From NCBI RefSeq assembly GCF_003131205.1, contig NZ_QFFY01000003.1, positions 558,001 through 622,000 of the forward strand: a DNA stretch of 64,000 nt. Direction: 5' to 3'. The notes under the pieces were generated by a model. That model was not told where the DNA came from. It saw only the letters and a list, made by a program, of their open reading frames with translations, and did no database searches. Within the stretch, counting starts at the first letter, position 1; each line of letters opens with the position of its first letter. Below, piece by piece: positions 59,679 to 64,000 of the stretch. Source of the stretch: Occallatibacter savannae. Its GTDB lineage: Bacteria > Acidobacteriota > Terriglobia > Terriglobales > Acidobacteriaceae. Both the position numbers and the translations under genes were made by a program.

Positions 59679-61274
59679 TTGCGACCCATAGAATATGGGG
59701 CATCCGGAACGTCAATTTCATCGTCGGAAAAGGCTTTGCCACAATCAATCTCACTGGAAACACCAGCCACCGTGCGCCGGAGCCACCGATGGGCTCAAGC
59801 GCTGCTGCTCGCGTTTGTTTATGCGACGCCGCTTTTCTTCGTGCTAAGAATGGACCAGGTCACGGACACGGATATCTGGTGGCACCTTCGCATCGGCGAG
59901 TGGATCTGCGAGCACAGGGCCATTCCGCATACGGAGCTTTTTTCGACATCGGCAGCGGGGCAGCCGTGGGCGGCGTATAGCTGGTTGTTCGAGGTGCTGA
60001 CGTTCGGACTGTTTCACAAGTTCGGGCTGGTTGGGATCGTTTTTTATACCTCGGGGACAGTCGTTGCGATCGCTGCGGCGGTTCATCATCTGCTGAGACG
60101 GTTGAGCAGCGACTTCACATTTGGCGTTCTGCTGACCTTTTTCGCCATGTGCACCATGGCCCGCGATTACACGCCACGGCCGTGGCTGCTCACCATCTTG
60201 TTTTTCACGCTGGAACTTAACATCCTGCTCCAGGCGCGCAAGACCGGCAGCGTTCGTGAATTTCTTTGGCTTCCGCCGATCTTCGTTCTCTGGACAAACA
60301 TTCACATCCAGTTTGTCGACGGACTGATTCTGCTGGCCATGGCATCGATGGAGCCGATGCTCGCGAAGAGATGGCCGGCGATTCAGACGAAGCTGTCCGT
60401 TAAGAAGATGGCGGGAGTCTCCGTCGCATGCCTAATTGCGACTCTGGTGAATCCCTACGGTGCGGGCATCTACAAGGTTGCGTACGACCTGGTGGCGCAG
60501 GCAGCATCGCTCGATCAGATTATTGAGCTGGCAGCGATTCCGTTCCGCCACCTGGATGACTGGTGCCTGTTGTTCATCGCACTCGCGGCCGTTTTCGTGC
60601 TTGCCCGGGTAAAGCGGCCGGGATTCTTCGAAACCGCGTTGCTGGCGTTCTCGATCCTGGTTTCGTTCCGCATGCAACGGGATGTATGGGTGCTGACGAT
60701 TGTAGGTTGCGCAATTGTGATTTCATATTTCTCGCGCAAGGATAGCGACCAGTTTCAAGTGCAGGTCGGCGACGTTCCCGTGGTCGCCTTTGCGACTGGT
60801 GTGTTCGCAGCGCTGGCGTTCATGATCATGGGCGTGAGCAACGGACGCCTGCAGGCCAAGTTGGAGAACAACCTGCCGATGCAGGCGGTGAATACGATTC
60901 GCAAGCAGAACTGGGATGGGCCGATCTTCAATACCTACAACTGGGGCGGGTTCCTCATCTGGACGATGCATCGGCCGGTGAGCATGTATGGCCGGAACAC
61001 GGACTATGGAGTCGAGAAGGTACTGCGGACGATGGAGACGTGGGACGGCGAGAGCGGGTGGGACGCGGATCCGGACCTGGTTCGAGCAAACCTGGTGATC
61101 GCTCCCGCGCAACAACCGCTGGTGCAGCTGCTTCGGCTTCAGCCGTGCATGGAGCAGACGTACTCGGATGATATTGCGGTACTGTTTGTCGGGCGGGACA
61201 AAGCGAGCGAGGGCCTTCAACACGCGGATAATACCTTCTGCAGGAATCGCTTGGAGCTTCGCGCAAGGCGTTAA
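59679..61274 (+). CDS. Polytopic membrane protein, GT-C-like
   Basis: An integral membrane protein of up to 531 residues with about 10-11 helices. TDTDIWWHLRIGEWICEH after the first helix is an acidic-Trp motif resembling the first periplasmic loop of GT-C glycosyltransferases. The soluble C-terminal part contains NTYNWGGFLIW and PVSMYGRNTDYG, as in a family of uncharacterised bacterial membrane proteins. A glycosyltransferase role is only a possibility. Start uncertain: TTG 59679 opens the frame inside a possible repeat arm, and GTG 59772 just before the first helix is an alternative. Confidence 0.72.
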   Translation: MRPIEYGASGTSISSSEKALPQSISLETPATVRRSHRWAQALLLAFVYATPLFFVLRMDQVTDTDIWWHLRIGEWICEHRAIPHTELFSTSAAGQPWAAYSWLFEVLTFGLFHKFGLVGIVFYTSGTVVAIAAAVHHLLRRLSSDFTFGVLLTFFAMCTMARDYTPRPWLLTILFFTLELNILLQARKTGSVREFLWLPPIFVLWTNIHIQFVDGLILLAMASMEPMLAKRWPAIQTKLSVKKMAGVSVACLIATLVNPYGAGIYKVAYDLVAQAASLDQIIELAAIPFRHLDDWCLLFIALAAVFVLARVKRPGFFETALLAFSILVSFRMQRDVWVLTIVGCAIVISYFSRKDSDQFQVQVGDVPVVAFATGVFAALAFMIMGVSNGRLQAKLENNLPMQAVNTIRKQNWDGPIFNTYNWGGFLIWTMHRPVSMYGRNTDYGVEKVLRTMETWDGESGWDADPDLVRANLVIAPAQQPLVQLLRLQPCMEQTYSDDIAVLFVGRDKASEGLQHADNTFCRNRLELRARR

Positions 61275-61301
61275 CTCGCACGGTGTTCGGCGAGGAAGCA
61301 G

Positions 61302-64000
61302 CTAGTCGGCTGCACCCATCGAAAGAATCTCGAAGAGCGCGGAAGATTTGCGATTGGAGAAGTCCATCTGATCGGGACGCAGGGGCTTGCTGAAGAGGAA
61401 GCCCTGTACGTCGTCGCAGCCGTGGGCACGAAGAATGCGGAGTTGCGATTCGTTTTCTACGCCTTCCGCGGTGACTTTGAGGCGGAGGCACTTGGCCATC
61501 TGAATGATGGCGGCGGTGATGGCCTCGTCGTTGGGGTTGTGCTGAATGTCGCTGACGAAACTGCGGTCGATCTTGAGCTTGCTGACGGGGAGCTGCTTGA
61601 GGTAGCTGAGGCTGGAGAAGCCCGTGCCGAAGTCATCGATGGCGAGTTTGACGCCAAGGTTCTTGAGACGGTTGAGGACCTCGAAGCGCATGTCCTCGGT
61701 GGCGAGAAGCAGGCTCTCGGTGATTTCGAGTTCGAGAAATTCCGGGTCAAGGCCGGACTGGTCGAGGACGTCCTTCACGAGATCGCAGAAACCTGCCTGT
61801 CGGAACTGAACGGCGGAGACATTGACGGCCACCGGGATGGGGTTGCCGCGGTCGTGCCATGAGCGTGCGTGCAGACATGCGGTCCGCAGGACCCATTCGC
61901 CAATAGGAACGATCATGCCGTTGGTCTCGGCAACGTGGATGAACTTGTCCGGCGAGATGAGGCCGAGGTCGGGATGCTTCCAGCGAATGAGGGCCTCCCA
62001 GCAGGAGACCTTGCCGGTGCTGAGGTCGAATTCGGGCTGGAAGACGAGGAAGAATTCGTTGCGGTCGAGGGCCGGCCGCATGCTGTTGCCGAGTTGCAGA
62101 CGTTCGATCGCCTGGGTGGTCATCTCTTCGGAGAAGAAGCTGAAGGTGTTTCTTCCCCGGTTCTTTGAGGCATACATTGCCGCATCGGCGTTCTTGATCA
62201 GGGTCTCGACGTTCTCTCCGTGGTCGGGATAGATGCTGATGCCGATGCTGGAGGTGACGGTGAGGGAGTGGCCATGCAGGTTGAAGGCAGGTGCAAGATC
62301 GCGCGCTATCCGTTCTGCGACGACGGCCACGTCGGAATACGTGTCGATGGGGCCGAGCGCGATGAGGAATTCGTCTCCGCCGAGTCGGGCTATGGTGTCT
62401 TCCTCGCGCGCGCAGAGGCGGAGGCGATTGGCGATCTGCTGCAGAAGTTCGTCGCCGATGGAGTGGCCGAGGCAATCGTTGATGATCTTGAACCCGTCGA
62501 TGTCGAGGTAGAGGAGCCCCATTCTTTCGCGATGGCGCTTGGCGCTGGCGAGGCTCTGCGTGAGCCGGTCTTTGGCGAGGGTGCGATTGGGGAGCCCGGT
62601 GAGGGAGTCGAAGTAGGCGAGAGTCTGGATCTGTTCCTCCGCGCGCTTTCGTTCGGTGATATCGATGAGGGAACCCTCGAAGACCTGTGCGCCGTCTTCT
62701 CCCAGGCCGGTGGGCCGGATGCTGCACAGAGCCCAACGCTCGGTACCGTCGGCGGAGTCGAATTTCTCTTCGGTTCCAACGGTGAAGGACTTTTCGGAGG
62801 AGTTGGCGTGAAGCTTGCGGATGATCTCCTCTGCTCGCTCACGATTGTCGAGGAGTTGTCGACGGCTGTCGAAGCCGAGGATGCGGGCGCAGGCATCATT
62901 GCAGTCGAGGATCTCGCCTGTCTTGGACGCAACGTAGAGGCCAGTGAGATTGCGTTCGAAGATGGTGCGGTACTTCTCTTCGAGAGCCATCTCGTTTTTC
63001 AGTTTGCGGGTGATGACCTCCGTCTGCTGGCGGATGCGGCGGCGCAGGACGAAGACCCAGGCGATTCCGGCGATCGACGCGAGGATGAGCGCGGAAACCA
63101 CGTAGGCTGCGCGCTGGCTGGTGAACCAGGAGGGACGGGCAAGCACGCGAACGTCTGCCGGAGTGCGGAGGACGAGTTGGAAGTCGAGTGGGTTTCCGTT
63201 GTCGTCTGCGCGGATTGAGCAGATGCCGGTCAAGGTGATGCGGCTTCCGGGCTCGAGGTCGATGGGCGCCTGCGGCTGTCGGGCGAATTTTGCCTCGAAG
63301 GTGACATGGTCGGGGGACTCGACGACAAGCACGCGGCGTGCGGCGGGATCGCGATAGTACCGGAAGGTTCCGTCGATGCGGACAAGCTGCGCGTCGAGGC
63401 CGCCCTTCATGGCCGTTTTTCCAGTGACGGCCGAGATGGTCGGTTCGGAATGTTTATGCGCGGGACGGATGCGAGCCGACTTGAGCACAGGGCTGAAGCT
63501 GCCCGCCGCCGGGAAGCCGATGACCTCCACCTGATCGCCTTCGACCATGGGCGTTCCGTCCTGGCTCTCGGCGAAGAGGCCTCCGGTAGAGTCGGTGAGG
63601 TAAATTCCGTGTCCCGGGAAGATGGCGGTGACGGTACCGACCACTTTGATCCGGTGCTCGTCGGTGAGATCGGCGGAGAACTTGTGGATGTCCCCGATCG
63701 CGGTGGCAGGCGCAGCGAACTGATCCTGTGGAGCGGGCTCGAGCACCTCGAGATTCTTGAGCGACGGCATCATCAGATGGAAAGAGACGAACTGCTTGCG
63801 CGCGTTGAACGAAGCTCCGCATACGCCATCGAAACGAACTTTGGCGTCGACCAGTTCCATGGGAAACGGGCCGTGGTAATCGGGCACTCGTACCTTGAAC
63901 GAGCCGGTGGGGGTCGCGACGTCGATGACGAGGACGCTGCCCTCCGCCTGCTGGACGAATGAACGTACCACTCCTTCGAGTTGGACCCACTGGCTGTCCC
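61302..64000 (-). CDS. GGDEF-EAL sensor protein, 5' end outside window
   Basis: Membrane-bound cyclic di-GMP enzyme with at least 899 residues visible. The N-terminus continues beyond the right edge, as the frame is open through 64000. The visible order is a beta-rich extracellular region with OB-like segments (VVGTVTAIFPGHGIYLTDST), one helix (WFTSQRAAYVVSALILASIAGIAWVFVL), a PAS domain, a GGDEF domain (RLGGDEFLIALG, preceded by REED as an RxxD inhibitory site) and an EAL domain (EALIRW, NVSAVQF, ELEITESLLL, IDDFGTGFSS, KIDRSFV). Both active sites look intact, so it could make or degrade the messenger depending on the signal. Confidence 0.94.
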   Translation of the reverse strand, partial: DSQWVQLEGVVRSFVQQAEGSVLVIDVATPTGSFKVRVPDYHGPFPMELVDAKVRFDGVCGASFNARKQFVSFHLMMPSLKNLEVLEPAPQDQFAAPATAIGDIHKFSADLTDEHRIKVVGTVTAIFPGHGIYLTDSTGGLFAESQDGTPMVEGDQVEVIGFPAAGSFSPVLKSARIRPAHKHSEPTISAVTGKTAMKGGLDAQLVRIDGTFRYYRDPAARRVLVVESPDHVTFEAKFARQPQAPIDLEPGSRITLTGICSIRADDNGNPLDFQLVLRTPADVRVLARPSWFTSQRAAYVVSALILASIAGIAWVFVLRRRIRQQTEVITRKLKNEMALEEKYRTIFERNLTGLYVASKTGEILDCNDACARILGFDSRRQLLDNRERAEEIIRKLHANSSEKSFTVGTEEKFDSADGTERWALCSIRPTGLGEDGAQVFEGSLIDITERKRAEEQIQTLAYFDSLTGLPNRTLAKDRLTQSLASAKRHRERMGLLYLDIDGFKIINDCLGHSIGDELLQQIANRLRLCAREEDTIARLGGDEFLIALGPIDTYSDVAVVAERIARDLAPAFNLHGHSLTVTSSIGISIYPDHGENVETLIKNADAAMYASKNRGRNTFSFFSEEMTTQAIERLQLGNSMRPALDRNEFFLVFQPEFDLSTGKVSCWEALIRWKHPDLGLISPDKFIHVAETNGMIVPIGEWVLRTACLHARSWHDRGNPIPVAVNVSAVQFRQAGFCDLVKDVLDQSGLDPEFLELEITESLLLATEDMRFEVLNRLKNLGVKLAIDDFGTGFSSLSYLKQLPVSKLKIDRSFVSDIQHNPNDEAITAAIIQMAKCLRLKVTAEGVENESQLRILRAHGCDDVQGFLFSKPLRPDQMDFSNRKSSALFEILSMGAAD

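Noticed and set aside
59685..59715. Tenth copy of the GGGGCACCC hairpin family (ACCCATA ... TATGGGGCATCC)
   Set aside because: Only a short ACCCATA/TATGGGG match and a variant right arm; too weak to count as a member.

Overview
The window looks like chromosomal DNA of an Acidobacteriota (Terriglobia/Acidobacteriaceae-type) bacterium. This is inferred from high GC, from three large permeases of the ADOP type (Acidobacterial duplicated orphan permease), a VWFA-related acidobacterial domain protein, a carboxypeptidase-regulatory/TonB-dependent receptor of the Oar-like acidobacterial type, a propeller-sensor diguanylate cyclase, and a dense load of small interspersed repeats between genes. No rRNA, tRNA, CRISPR array, insertion sequence or prophage was recognised.

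Layout. 1-9.1 kb: the start of a Ser/Thr kinase gene (runs off the left edge), a PQQ dehydrogenase, a Na+/solute symporter with a small partner membrane protein, a TspO-like membrane protein, a DUF3267 zincin-like protein, mtnA, a small membrane protein and mscL. 9.1-12.6 kb: an MFS exporter and an NAD(P)-binding reductase embedded in repeat-rich DNA. 12.6-18.8 kb: a TonB-dependent receptor divergent from an M28/PSMA-like peptidase. 18.9-22.9 kb: a cytochrome c maturation cluster, ccmE-ccmA-ybaK-ccmB-[higB-higA]-ccmC-ccmD, with a tRNA-editing gene and a toxin-antitoxin pair inside it. 23-34 kb: a DAHP synthase, a YVTN propeller lipoprotein, a TPR protein, a VWFA protein, a BrkB/YihY protein, a cold-shock protein, a VOC protein and a large TonB-C-domain protein. 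34-38 kb: a YciF-like ferritin-fold protein, a CPA2 antiporter, rpmE and dusB. 38.3-41.3 kb: a propeller/GGDEF sensor. 41.3-56.6 kb: a nine-gene minus-strand operon. 56.7-64 kb: a propeller protein, a thiolase, a polytopic membrane protein and a GGDEF-EAL protein (runs off the right edge).

The strongest candidate system is the nine-gene operon at 56.5-41.3 kb. It runs periplasmic adaptor, ABC ATPase, three ADOP permeases, a second ABC ATPase, TolC-like protein, sigma-54 response regulator and histidine kinase. In front of it lie a readable -24/-12 promoter (56515-56532) and a 22-bp palindrome (56623-56644) about 100 bp upstream, as expected for an enhancer site of the operon's own activator. 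This suggests an envelope-stress-responsive, self-regulated MacAB-TolC-like machine.

The second theme is repeats. Three short families (a heptamer tract, a constant-base variable-stem hairpin ending GGGGCACCC, and a constant-loop TGAA variable-stem hairpin) plus a ~270-bp dispersed element recur through the intergenic DNA. In places they have entered coding sequence, most strikingly as 17 exact-length heptamers inside dusB that are read through in frame.
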